Source of the DNA: Conus ventricosus
Taxonomy: Eukaryota > Mollusca > Gastropoda > Neogastropoda > Conidae
Direction of reading: 5' to 3'
Length of the DNA: 64,000 bases
Assembly (NCBI GenBank): GCA_018398815.1
Contig: CM031610.1
Span: 31,123,435 to 31,187,434 of the forward strand
The notes below the pieces were generated by a model that saw only the letters and a list, made by a program, of their open reading frames with translations, had not been told where the DNA came from and made no database searches. Every line of letters starts with the position of its first letter. Within the stretch, counting starts at the first letter, position 1. Shown piece after piece: positions 36,001-50,780 of the stretch. Both the position numbers and the translations under genes were made by a program.

Positions 36001-37464
36001 TTAATATCTAGTTCTATAAATATGGAGACTCCTCACTGGGTTTCCAATGTGGATACCATACTTCACTAACCACATCTCACAAAGACAGGAGTCAAGAGCA
36101 TATCCAAACTATACCAGCCTTCAAAACTGGCTGGGCAAAACAAAAAAAACAACAACAAATTCAAGCAAAGGCTTGGTATTGTGAACCTTGGTATTGGATA
36201 TGACAACAGACCAGCACCCACCTCACAAAGCATCGTCCCGTCAGGATGGACTTTAGGGGAGGCAACAGCTGTGACAGTTGACAACGTCAAACAGAGCAGT
36301 GTCCACCCCTTGTTTCGAGGAAATATCCTCATTTTGAGGGAATCACAGACTGCAAGTCATTCATAATCTGATGACTTTCTGCAGTTTCTAATATTTTTTT
36401 AAAAAATGACATAACTGTAATGTCAAACTCCGTAGCTTGGTTTTGGTCTTTGAGATCGACTCCTCTCACACAACTTTTACTCATGACAGTGAGTGAGTAG
36501 GGAAATCAAGTAAAAATGAATGCTTCATTTTTAAGTTCTTACATTTATTCAACAGCCCATAATAATTTAGAGGCTTTAATTCCTTTTTTTTATTCCCCCA
36601 CTTGTTTATACGCACATGTTCTGGAGGGTTACTAAGTTTTATTCCTTTCAAGGAAAATCCAACACTGATGATTATGTATCCTGTTCAAATGTAAAATATC
36701 AGTATTGCACACTCAAGGTGACGTTTGATTACTGTGAAAAGTTTTTGTGAAATGATGGGGTCATTTGCTGTGATGGTGGACTGATGTTTTCATTTTTCAC
36801 ATTCTTCACGGAAGACATACAGGCAAATATGACTGACCGATCGGTAGAGCTATACATCAACTTTCCATCATTGGGATGTCACACTGTTGTTACACTTCAT
36901 TGACAGACAACAAAAAACCATGCTTAAATTCTGTTCATCAATACAAAAAAAACATTACAAAACAAAACACAATTTGCCAGTATATTCAACCAATCATTAC
37001 AATATAAAGCAACCAACACCAAAATGGGAGAAAAAAAAGGTCAATGCCCACTCAAAGGCTAGAATTCAACAAGGAAACAAATAGGGAAAAAAATTCTTCT
37101 TTTTTTTTGTACATGGATTTCTGAAGCAAATCTCTTCAGATATACCACAAGGATATGACAGTCACCTAAAAGTACTGATGAATATCACAAACCACAATAT
37201 ACAATATCAATACACATTCCTGAACAAATTTGGAAAATGGAAGGTAGGGGAAACGGAGGTAAAACAACAACAAAAACATGAAAAACAAACACACAAAAAA
37301 AAAGTATGGCGTCCAATGATGAGAATCTAAAGGCTGTACTGGAGCAAAACGCGCCCCAGGACACAGCGGCAATACTTTGCCTGACAGATCAAGGACAGGC
37401 AGCACTGACAGAGAACCACTGGCTCAAAACCTATTAAAAAAAACCCACTGAAAACTTCAACTCC

Positions 37465-37980
37465 TTGGACTGCCCACAGCTGACAAGCTGTTAGAAGCAG
37501 CAGTATCTACACTGTAGATCCATCCTGCTAGGACTGCCCACAGCTGACAAGCTGTTAGAAGCAACAGTATCCACAATGTAGATCCATCCTGCTTGGACTG
37601 CCCACAGGTGACAAGCTGTTAGAAGCAACAGTATCTACAATGTAGATCCATCCTGCTTGGACTGCCCACAGGTGACAAGCTGTTAGAAGCAGCAGTATCT
37701 ACACTGTAGATCCATCCTGCTTGGACTGCCCACAGCTGACAAGCTGTTAGAAGCAACAGTATCTACAATGTAGATCCATCCTGCTTGGACTGCCCACAGG
37801 TGACAAGCTGTTAGAAGCAACAGTATCTACAATGTAGATCCATCCTGCTTGGACTGCCCACAGCTGACAAGCTGTTAGAAGCAACAGGATCTACACTGTT
37901 TGTAGATCCATACTACTTGGACTGCCCACAGCTGACAAGCTGTTAGAAGCAGCAGTATCTACACTGTTTGTAGGTCCAAA
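37465..37980. repeat. 64-bp minisatellite, 8 copies
   Basis: Unit: TTGGACTGCCCACAG(C/G)TGAC, AAGCTGTTAGAAGCA(G/A)CAGT, ATCTACA(C/A)TGTAGATCCATC, CTGC. The part ATCTACACTGTAGAT is nearly palindromic. The last two units carry an extra TTTG. Copies are over 90% identical by eye. Confidence 0.95.
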
Positions 37981-38635
37981 CTCACCCCAACCCTGTAAGT
38001 TTCCACCACTTGTTTTCCTTGTCTGCCCCGACCCCGTTGCTGGAATCAGCCACTGAGAGTATCTTGTTCTATGGCAAGATTGAAATACAGGTGAAACTGA
38101 TGGCTTTCAATGTTGTTTTGATAATGTTCTATATTGCACACATTTTTCCTTTTTTTCTTTTTCTGACTTTTCCTTTGGTCCAACAAGTGACACGATCACT
38201 GTTGCTTTCATTTACAGATGCCGACTGTAGTAGATTTTTCATAATGCAGTTCAATATTTTTTCTTTCTTTTTCAGACTCCTCCTTTGTTCCAACAATTGA
38301 CAAGAATGGTGTTACTTTCATTCAAAGATGCTGATTGTACTAGATTTTTAACATTACAGTTCAAGACTGTTAATATAACAGACAATGCTTTAAAAATGAT
38401 TATGTAATCATACTTGAAGGATACCAATTGATCACTTTCAGCAACTTTGATATCTCTATGTTGACTCAACAAAAGAGACTGGACTGATATCAGGAGTGCA
38501 GGAGTCGCAGGAAGCTGAAGACAGAAGCTTCAACAGCAGCTTCAGCCCACCTTCATTGAGCCGTTCACTCCTGAACGATGTTTTAAAACATGATTTCTTA
38601 GAGAACTGAACTGAATATTCACTAAACCCAAACTT

Positions 38636-38872
38636 GAAGCTTCACAGATTACAGACAGTCATGTCAAACTGAAAAGGAAGTGAAAAATTTAATTTGAATC
38701 AAGGGAGGCAAAGGGTTAATGACGAGACTGGAAGTTCTACACAAATATGCTCTGAAGCATCACAGATTACAGACATGTCAAACTGAAAAGGAAGTGAAAA
38801 ATTTCATTTGAATCAAGGGAGGCAAAGGGTTAATGACGAGACTGGAAGTTCTACACAAATATGCTCTGACAT
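38636..38872. repeat. About 115-bp direct duplication
   Basis: Two near-identical copies contain AAGTGAAAAATTT(A/C)ATTTGA, ATCAAGGGAGGCAAAGGGTT and AATGACGAGACTGGAAGTTC, ending ACACAAATATGCTCTGA. They are adjacent and in the same orientation. Confidence 0.9.
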
Positions 38873-40107
38873 ATTTCAAACAGCTACACTGCACTTGACT
38901 TTGCTCCAGTTCAGTGCCTCAAGTCCAAGTATAAGAAAGTGAAATGACCCATAGTTCATTCAGCCTTTCAGGAAACAAGCCTCCCAAGACACACTTTACT
39001 TCTACACTGTGTATCTTACCTTTTTTTTTTTCTGCCAGTCTTCATCACCTGAACATGGTGCAGTTTGGGTTATCTCTGGAGAACATGACCTCTTGAAGTG
39101 CATTGTAAAAAAAAATGAATTAGCTTAATATCAGAAAGAACACACTGATCATTATAAACTACTCCCTGAACTTCTACTTTAGCATGTGGAACTTATTCTT
39201 GTGATGCTTTCATTTCAATATGTAATGCTGACTTTTGCTGGACTGCTTCCTCTAGAAATCATAACATAACCCAGTTAACAAACAACTGTATAAGAGACAG
39301 TGTGTCCATACAATTGCACCTGTTAAACTCGTGGAATTAGTGCGAGTATTTTAATCTCCTTGTTTCGGGGGTCTTTTGACACAATTTACCCATACCAAGA
39401 ATCATAAAACTGGTGGTAAGAACGGAACAAACGCACACCATTTTGATCTTTTTTTTGTTTTCATCCTACACTGGTTCCTAAAAGGCCGCAGTGATGTTCA
39501 GGATCTTACAAACAAGATGTGAAACCTCTGTAACTATACCAACACAAACAGCGATTTTCGCCCTGAACACGGAATTTTGAATGTGGACTGGACAACCTCT
39601 GCCAGTCCCAAACAAAAAAATATGTTCTTCTTTCTGTGGTATGTACCCCTGATACAGTCCCAATGAAGGAAGCTTTCCACTGCATATTAACAAATACTGT
39701 TGTTGAGGAAGAATCGCTGTAGACAAAGTATGTAACCAGTGGCAAAAGAATCAAATACAAATTAACTTCATTTTCACAACTTGTCAGCTACAGATCCGTC
39801 TTCCTGCCTTTTCTTCAAATTCAAACCGTTGCTCTCTTAGACATCATGATCTTTTTCCGCAAAAGATGTTTTCAAGAGCTGCACATTATCCAGTTGTACA
39901 TACTGAACACTCGTCCATCAGTTACAGAGGCCAATACTGGTCAGCAAACTGTGCTCTGCAATGCCAGTCTTTTCTATGGCTCCAGCAGTCAATGCTGGTT
40001 TGTACGTTACTGAGGTATGTATAAACTTCAAAAAAAAAAAAAGAAAAAAAGAAAAAAAAAAGAACAAGAAAAAACTTATATGCACATTCGCTCAGCAAAC
40101 AGGACCA

Positions 40108-40431
40108 TCAGATACTGAACAAGTGGAGGAATAGGCGTGTGAAAACCGCACTGAAGGGTAAACAGGTTGGTGTGTGAAAACCGCACTGAAGGGTAAACAG
40201 GTTGGTGTGTGAAAACCGCACTAAAGGGTAAACAGGTTGGTGTGTGAAAACCGCACTGAAGGGTAAACAGGTTGGTGTGTGAAAACCGCACTGAAGGGTA
40301 AACAGGTTGGAATGACTGCCCTCTCCATGCTGATATGTCGTCCACACGTCTAGTGTTTGGATTTCTTCTCCTCCTTCTCCGTCGATCCTGGCTGCAATGT
40401 CTGTCTGGTCACGGTTAAGGACTATGTACAT
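40108..40431 (-). other. Unidentified open frame running into a 35-bp repeat
   Basis: The first third on the - strand reads MYIVLNRDQTDIAARIDGEG, then GEEIQTLDVWTTYQHGEG, which is balanced protein-like sequence. The rest is the translated 35-bp repeat. I do not recognise it. There is no clear splice acceptor. It may be chance. Confidence 0.15.
40141..40310. repeat. 35-bp minisatellite, about 4.9 copies
   Basis: Unit GAAAACCGCACTGAAGGGTA plus AACAGGTTGGTGTGT, starting at 40141, 40176, 40211, 40246 and 40281. Copies are identical except one A for G. Since 35 is not a multiple of three, the reading frame rotates through the copies. Confidence 0.95.
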
Positions 40432-41740
40432 TTCAAAGGGAAACGTATGGAAGTCGTCAAGAAGCTATCATTCCAAGCCTGCTAATCCTAGTGTCCAGGA
40501 ATAGACAAACCATAATGATCCTAAACAGATGCACACACACACACAGGCTTGACCCGGGGGTAATGTATCACTTGTGATCTACAACCTGCTTCTCCTCCTC
40601 AGTCGTTTAAAAAAAAAAAAGTACCAAAAAAAAATTTTGAAGAAAAAAAAAAATTAAAAGAGGCAGCAGCTGAAATGCAGTTTATGCACAGACAAAAAAA
40701 ACACAAAACAAAAAAAAAAACCAAAAGAAATCCCTCTCTGTTTCTCTCTTTCTTCCCAATTAACTTACTATTTTGTGCTCTACGTCCATTTCTAACAATT
40801 GATTTTTCAAACTTTTCATTTTCTGGTCAGTGCAAATCTTACATGTATTCAATTTCTAAAAATGGATAAGTGTAGTCATCATGATTACATGTTATCATGA
40901 CGCTTTCAATATGGTTACACTTTCAAAAGGTGCTTGATCAAATAAATTGGGAGTTCTGATTGCAATTCTATTTTTCTTGACATGTTTTTAGTCATTAGCA
41001 ATTTCAATTTTTAGTTAATTTGTATGCCAAAGATGAGAGAAAAAGGCTTTTTTCTTTTTAATCATAAAACCTTTTTTTTCAAATAGCAAAAATACTCCAG
41101 CTTCACAGAGTGATGTCTCTCCATTTTCCAACAAATTTAGATAAGACTATAAACAATGAGACAACAGGCCATGTGTGAGTGCGCACATTACATCTTGTAC
41201 ATACATAAAAGCCTATCACAAACTTTTGAAAGAGAAGGTCAGTTTGGCCATTGGTATGGATGACACATATACACATAGCACCCTGCGTGAAAAAGTGAAA
41301 GAATGATGAGTGGGGGGAAAAAAAGAGTGACTTATTCGACTGAATGGTAAGGGAAAGAAGTGAATGTAGCATCAGTAGGGAGCACTTCAATCAGCTCTAC
41401 CCAGGTAGGTGGCTTGTGGTGTAAATGATAGCATGGGTGGATGTGCTTAGAGTTTGGTCTGTGAGGATGGGCACTATATGTAAATACCACCGCTACTGCT
41501 ACTTATATAACTACTACTACTGCTGCTAATGATCACATTACCAACAATATTTTTCAAAACCCAGAAAGGATACATGGACATGCTGAGATTATGGAGCTGA
41601 AAAGTAAAGCAAATACCCACAAATGAGATCATTCATCTTTACGAATTTCCTCACTTTTGTAAACAGCATAGACTATAAAACTAGAGGGTGAACAGTTAGA
41701 AGTTACCATGTAATAGGAGTGGAACCATTTCAGTAAGTCT

Positions 41741-41741
41741 G

Positions 41742-41772
<31 letters not shown>

Positions 41773-41774
41773 CT

Positions 41775-41835
<61 letters not shown>
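41741..41835. repeat. (GT)n microsatellite, about 95 bp
   Basis: Nearly pure GT with short GCGT and CTTG interruptions. Confidence 0.95.
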
Positions 41836-41845
<10 letters not shown>

Positions 41846-42633
41846 CTCTATGCGTGCACATGTCCATTCATGCATGTGTGCATGTTAAAGTACGTGCACA
41901 TGTGAGTGCAAGTTCATGTGAGTGTAAATATTCAACTTTTTATGTACACAAAATTATCAATAGCTTAAGATTCAGTCCAGTTTCCCCTCTTGGTGTGTCT
42001 TAAAAAATAATTTAAAAAATGAAGTAACCATAAACCACTGGACAGGCCAACCCCAACCATGACTTCAAACAACTAACTGACCACAGACAGAAACTACACC
42101 ATGTCTGGCCAGTCATGTCGCATCACAAGCAAAAGGGTTCCAATGTCCCCCATCACCTGACCAGTGTGTTGCTGATAACCCAAAAAAAAAAAAAAAGGTG
42201 AAACTTGCAGATTGCATGAATCACTTTCTGTGTACCTGTGCTTGGGAACTATAAAAAGCCTCACTTGTTTTACCATGATACACTGTGCAGTTACCTTCTT
42301 GAAAGTTTAAATTTCACCTTTTTAAAAAAAAATTCCTTTTTGTTTGTTTTTCTTTCTTTGCTGTCTAACCTTCAGTGCCACTCCACGAGGCCACCCACCA
42401 GAAGAGACACTGCAGTGCTGTCATGTCACTTCAGTCGTGTTCAGCCGTGGCTCTTCTGATGCAAAATAATGCAGGACATCACCTACTAAGCCTTCCACTG
42501 ACTGCAATAATTGCTTCGCCTTGGAATCAGCATAAGGGAATATCCCTTCCACTCCCATCTCCCAATATGCCAACACACCCCTCCGGTGTTTACAATTTCA
42601 GGCATGCTGATTTTATATATATATCAAAGTTCC

Positions 42634-42658
42634 CTGAGGATGACCAAAGAGGTCGAAA
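42634..42658 (+). repeat. Hammerhead-core-like motif, second locus
   Basis: CTGAGGA (CTGANGA), T, GACCAAAGAGGTC, GAAA. It shares the 17-base string GACCAAAGAGGTCGAAA exactly with the motif at 32722-32738, and the following sequence is again GTTGTTTGTGTC-like. A shared dispersed repeat is certain; ribozyme activity is not. Confidence 0.45.
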
Positions 42659-44394
42659 TATTGGGAAATCATCAACGTGGTTGTTGTTTGTGTCTTTGTT
42701 TGGATGTTTATATATATACATTCCAAACACCTCTAATTCACCATGTATGTCCTTGATTTTCATTTAAAATAGTTTTCTTCAATAAACAGTTCCCATCACT
42801 TATATTTCAAGCTTAATGAAAGAATCACATAGCTTTCATGCTGAAGCGAGTGGCAGATAAACAGCATCTGTCAGCTGTACATACATTTGGTCATGTACTT
42901 GAATGGCAGCACCCCAGACACTTACCCACAACTGTCTGAAGTGGAGACAACCCGTGCAGCAATCTTCACTGCTATGCCTCCGGAACACCAAGACAAGCGA
43001 CACTAACATTTTGGCATTTGATCTGATTCTGTATGGTCAGTTTTTCTAAAGAGTTTTCGCAATAACCTTTTTAAAAATCAATTAAATTGTAGCTCTTTGA
43101 CTAAACACCAAATCAGAGGAATCATAAAGTGGTTGGAAGGAGCTGTTTTGTTCTTTTAATCCCTTTCTGCAATTTAAAAAATCTTGTCTCATAAATCTAC
43201 ATCTTGTGGCATCTCCCATTCATGGCTTCAAAAAGATGCAGGTTATATAGGTTGGTGAAGGTTTCGTGATGAATTTACACAAAATAGATATCAGTATAAG
43301 CAAAAATGTTGAAAACGTCCAGTTTGAAAGATAAGACATATCTTCACAATCTGCCTGTCACAAACATCCATCTGTGTTCTTTTTTTTAAGAAAAAAAGAA
43401 GCCATTTCACCAGATTACTTCCCTTTGCATACCAGCTTTGAAACCTTGAAGGGATACGGTGTGTGGGGCACGCAACAGTTTGGGCCCAAATAATATATAT
43501 TTAGATTTCAGTTCAGATGTAATGTTTACTTTTTACTTACTTGCTTCAATACCCCTTTCCATCTTCTTTTTCTTCAGCATATAAAATACACACTCAAATA
43601 TACATGCAGAGAATACAACACAAAAGCACCTGATCTCGGTGGAAGGCAGACAAAAAGTTCATGTGATTCATGGGTGACAAAGACATCACAGACTTGAGTA
43701 AAGATTACACACTTTCAGACACTAACAACGCCTATCTTTCAGTCAGAAACGGAAAAGACCACTGTGTCATAAATACTTCGAAAGGCGGGACCAGCATTCT
43801 TTCAGCTACCAGCACTTCTGGAGATGAACTAACACACCAGCTTGTCCTCACTGCATGCACCCATTTGCTTGCACGCGTGTGTTTATGTAATGTTAGCCTG
43901 CACCCTACCTCCCAGTACAAAGCTGTCCCATCTTCTGTGCCACCTCAGTGGCACTGCACCCATGCCCCTCATTCCGAATCTCCATCTACAACCACAGCCC
44001 GGCCCTACCTGCCACAGCACCGGCGTTCCACGAGGAGCAGTCAATCTCATGTCATCAAGGGCAAGAGCTTGCATAATATGTTGTGTACTTTTCATTTTGA
44101 AGTAGGACTTGAAAATTTTCAACACCATTTCAATTGTTCAGCAGTATCTGTAATTATTCTGTGTGAAAATAAACTGTTTCTGACTTCACGAAATATATCA
44201 TTCTTTTCTTCCCATTTCCTAGAAATAACTAGACTACCCAAAAATATCACGAAAGTAAGGACACAGACAAGCAAATACTTAGATGACAAGAATATTTTGA
44301 ATGACGGGATATGTAACGATAAAAACATGACAAGAGAGAGAGAGAGAGAAATAATCCCACACTGTGACCAGCATTCCCTCCCCTCTGTTCTCAC

Positions 44395-44470
44395 CTGATC
44401 AACAAGTTTGGACAGGTTCTCATTGGCCGTGGTTCGAGCCTCCTCCGTCCCCAGCCTGTCCACCAGTTCA
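44395..44470 (-). CDS. CCDC28: CCDC28 homologue, exon 4 of those found
   Basis: On the - strand the exon reads ELVDRLGTEEARTTANENLS, then KLVDQ, and ends at the donor CAG|GTGAGA. It matches the second coiled segment of CCDC28A/B, where a Leu-Pro-Glu/Asp-Lys stretch is followed by a TA(S/D)xNLDxLL helix. The upstream exon ends in phase 2, needing one base and then GAA CTG GTG, which this exon supplies from 44470. The acceptor, however, reads TTTGTTGGCA|TGAA, lacking AG. A single missing G (GGCAG|TGAA) would restore it, in line with other indels in the window. The following last coding exon (LEELxxSIQxLH in the family) was not located. Confidence 0.75.
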
Positions 44471-45890
44471 TGCCAACAAAGTACAGGGCAAGACGTAGCA
44501 TCATTCCTCCCTCAGCACGCTTTGCACTTTATCTAAATGATATACTTTTTACTCTTTTTTCTACATAGTTAGATGGCTACACAGACTGATGGTGAGAGAT
44601 ATACACATAGGTAGGTAGACAACTACACAGAAAGAAAGATGAGGAGACTGAATCAAAAAGCAGCGTTACTGGAAGCAAGGCAAAATACAAGGAAACACAG
44701 AAAATAAAAGAGCTAAGTGACGCTTATTTAATAATTACACATTACGAAACAACTATATTTTCAACAAATATGTTGACATGCTGCTGACAACCATCTGGGA
44801 TGTAAGGTTTTGTGCGTTTTCATGTGTATGTTATTTGTGACATTTGTACTTGTAGCACACAGTTTTGTCTAAAATTCTCATCTGTCCTATTTTGTGTATC
44901 AAATACGCTCATAATTTGGCACCTTATTTTGCTGGTTCAACTGTGTTGTGCCTAATACAAATTCATCAATAGGCAGATAGGTAGATAGATAGATAGATAG
45001 ATAGGCAGACAGACAGATAGATATAACTAGACAGACAGACAGACAGGTAGGTAGGTAGGTAGATGGATAGATGAGACCTGTGGACAGACGGACAGACTGT
45101 TTAATTGAGTTACAAACTGATACACAGATACAGAGACAGACAGACAGATACATAAACAGATAGATGTTAGATAATAAATAGAATTATAGGTATAACACAA
45201 AATCATACTGTGACAGAAAGTTACAGTAATAGTTTGCTCATACATATCTGCATCGGATCGGTACACTTATACTTCAGATTTATACAGTGCGACTCGAGTA
45301 TTTTGGAGAAGAATAACCAGCTGTACACATACACTCATCAAAATGCACACAAATCTGAAACACATACAATAAAAAGACAAAACTAAACAACAAATGGCAT
45401 ACTCTATGCATATCTCTATAAATGTATGCATATACATCCATACTCTTACACACACACACACACACACCCCACACACACATACATGTATATGCACACACCC
45501 ACAAATGACTTTTCCAATCACTATCTTTTTTTCAACAACTTATGATCTGGAAAAATGAACTATTCCTAGTACAAATATTCATCTGTGCATACCTGTACAT
45601 GGACAGGCCATCTCCCTTCATTTTTTCTATTTCCTTCAAAACTCACAACTTGAAAACAACTTTCGTGAAACAGATTCAGACCATGCCTACCTATCATTCC
45701 CTGCATAAATCAAAACTATTTCCCATCTAGAACAACAGACTCGCAAAAGTATGGTTTTTGTCCTTCAACATCCCCTCCGTTTACACTCAGACACCTCAAA
45801 ACTTGATTCCATGTGTCTATCAATACAGTCAACCATGTACAAATTTGATGCAGGCCAGCTTTGTAGCGATCAATCTCACACAGCACGTAT

Positions 45891-45948
<58 letters not shown>

Positions 45949-46159
45949 GTCCCCAAACAGTACTTCACTGGATGCAGGGTGATTGTGTCTTCATACTAGG
46001 CCCCAGAACAGATGCACCCACTCACTCACGCATACACAAACTCATTCACACATGAATGCTTGGACTCACACAGGCATGCATTCACACATGCACAGGATCA
46101 CAGATGCAGGCATGCATGCTTACAGAACACACACACACACACACACAGACACACACACA

Positions 46160-46192
<33 letters not shown>
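44471..46192 (-). other. CCDC28 intron with GATA/GACA and CA tracts
   Basis: Holds a (GATA)n/(GACA)n/(GTAG)n compound repeat at 44970-45080 and 45120-45150, CA tracts at 45449-45478 and 45893-45945, and a CA/CAGA tract at 46127-46192 that abuts the donor of the next exon upstream. No other gene seen. Confidence 0.7.
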
Positions 46193-46194
<2 letters not shown>

Positions 46195-46292
46195 GTGTAA
46201 ATCCTGCAGGATATCCAGCTCAAAGTGGAGGCGGGCCAGACGCTCCTGTTGCTCCCTCACCTGATCCATCTTCTCAAAGGTTGCTCCCTCAT
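46193..46292 (-). CDS. CCDC28: CCDC28 homologue, exon 3 of those found
   Basis: Read on the - strand between TGTGCAG and CAG|GTGTGT: NEGATFEKMDQVREQQERLA, then RLHFELDILQDLH. This is the conserved coiled-coil core of CCDC28A/B (family pattern FEQMEHVREMQEKLARLHFxL). It is 100 bp, entering in phase 1 and leaving in phase 2, which fits both neighbours. The donor GT is the first dinucleotide of a long GT tract on the coding strand, so the splice site lies at the edge of a microsatellite. Confidence 0.9.
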
Positions 46293-49138
<2,846 letters not shown>

Positions 49139-49277
49139 CTTTCTTGCCGCCTTGTTTCTCAGGTACTTGTGCATGCGAACTGTCCCTGGCACTGCTGCGT
49201 CGTCGACCCATAATAGCCCCCCTGCGCTTTCCGGAAGGCTGGGTTGGTGCAGTGCCGGCTGCCTCGGAGCTGGACAT
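49139..49277 (-). CDS. CCDC28: CCDC28 homologue, first coding exon
   Basis: The start codon is at 49277-49275 on the - strand. It reads MSSSEAAGTAPTQPSGKRRG, then AIMGRRRSSARDSSHAQVPE, KQGGKK, a basic disordered N-terminus like that of CCDC28A/B. It leaves in phase 1 at the donor G|GTGGGT, which joins GGT (Gly) with the next exon. No upstream in-frame Met was needed, and the sequence before it becomes low quality. The exon is intact. Confidence 0.85.
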
Positions 49278-49902
49278 GGCTAAGGGCAGCAGTAGGTTCT
49301 TGCTTCTCAGTCACTCAAGCATTGGCGATATTTGTTTACCTGTTGACAAAGGTTACAGCTTGTACATTGTGCATGCTGCTTGTCAGTGTCACTTGAAAGT
49401 GGCCCATAATACAGTGTCAATTTTCCATGATACTACTCTCTTTTCTTTCTTTTTTTTTTTTTTTCATTTGAGCAGTGCATAATACATGTCATGAATTTTC
49501 GGTGCTATGACGTAAAAGAGGCTAAATATTTTTTTAAAAACATTGCATATTGGTACTATGTTATTGAAGACCCCTGTCAAATTCTTTGCATAAATCAAGA
49601 TATATATGGTATCCAATGGAATCATGACACAACATAGATTTGTGGACTGTGTTTAGAAGTAGGGTCACAGGATCTATCCTTTAGGAGACCAGACTGTTTA
49701 ATTTGTAATATTACACAATAATTCACCACCATATGCTTATTCAGCACATCACAGATCAAACCCTCAAACAACTTACATACAACTATGAACACATCACGGA
49801 TCAAGCCCTCAAACAACTTGAATACAACTAAAGTTAAACTCACAGGTCTATATAGTAGCCTGTGTTGTTTATATAACCCTTCCTTAAAATAAGTCTTACT
49901 TT
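49278..49902 (-). promoter_or_regulatory. Upstream region of CCDC28, candidate 5' UTR/promoter
   Basis: A CRE-like TTACGTCA (- strand; 49508-49515) lies about 230 bp upstream of the start codon. No TATA box stands out. The region ends where the retroelement coding sequence begins at about 49903 on the opposite strand, so the CCDC28 promoter region is at most about 0.6 kb before transposon sequence. Promoter assignment is inference from position. Confidence 0.3.
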
Positions 49903-50780
49903 CCAAAACCATGTGTCTGTGGAAAGCGTTTCGCTACCACCCGTGGCATGAAGATCCACAGAACAAAGATGGGATGTGTGAAGACTCATCTGAATGAGCA
50001 GCAGCGCACTGCATCAGCAGATAAGACGTCGGAAGACCAAGGCCAGGATTTGAACCACAGTGCCAAGGACATCCACGCTGTTGGTTCGGATGAGGAATTT
50101 ACACAGGCCCTCGATGCCAGGCGCCTGAAACTCAACCTGCCACAAGCAAACGAAACTGAAGATTGGGAGAAACTGGATGCAAAAATCGTCCAAAGACTCG
50201 ATGCACTGATAGGGAAAAGCACCCTGGAACACAAACCAGCCACATATGGGACATTGTGTATGCCACATGCAGAGACGCCTATGGAGTAAAACTACCCAAA
50301 GAGAAAACACCTCCAAAGAAATCCAGACACCAAGAAAAGATGGACAAGATCAGAGTCCAAAAGAACAACCTCAAGAAGCAAATGAAGACCGCACTGCCAG
50401 CTGAAAAACAAGGCTTGGAAAAACTGTGGGAAGACCTGAAAGAAAAACACAGCGCCCTCAGCAAAGCGGAATCTGCGAGGAAGAGGAAGAGCAAAAAGAA
50501 GAAGACACAAGAGCGCTTCTTCAGAGACCCCTTCCAGTTTGCCAGAAACACTGTTTGAGCAGCCAAAATCTGGGACCCTAAGTGTGGACAAAGGAGTTCT
50601 TGAGCAGCATCTGAGGAAAACATACTCTGACTCACAGAGCAAAGCACCACTCGACATTCAAGATCTGGTGTGGCCAACCAACCCTGAGGAACAGTTCAAT
50701 GGCAAGCCTCCAACGTTGGAGGAAATCAAGAAGGTGGTCGACAAAGCCAGAGCCAAATCATCACCAGGCCAAACGGAATA
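49903..50780 (+). CDS. Retroelement N-terminal part: zinc finger and basic region (frame-slipped)
   Basis: The frame opens with PKPCVCGKRFATTRGMKIHR, then TKMGC: a C-x-C...H...C finger typical of the DNA-binding N-terminus of this retroelement class. An acidic stretch (EDWEKLDAKIVQRLDAL) follows. After a slip near 50235 comes a Lys-rich coil (KMDKIRVQKNNLKKQMKTAL), then RDPFQFARNTV. After another slip near 50555 comes LVWPTNPEEQFNGKPPTLEE, IKKVVDKARAKSSPG, the usual lead-in to RT motif 1 (KA..KS.PGP.G). Confidence 0.75.

Larger units (their letters stand above)
28061..44394. other. Long AT-rich region without a recognised gene
   Basis: It lies downstream of the CCDC28 exons on the - strand and so probably holds its last coding exon and 3' UTR, but I could not pick these out. 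Recognisable contents are minisatellites (32826-33065, 37465-37980, 38636-38872, 40141-40310), hammerhead-like motifs (32493-32530, 32713-32739, 42634-42658), A and T homopolymers and a GT tract (41741-41835). Confidence 0.5.

Noticed and set aside
43670..44398. 242-codon + strand open frame
   Set aside because: No recognised domain; it ends right at the CCDC28 exon on the opposite strand, and its composition is that of AT-rich intron or UTR sequence.
44970..45080. Short direct repeats resembling a CRISPR-like array
   Set aside because: These are GATA/GACA/GTAG tetranucleotides without spacers in an animal genome.
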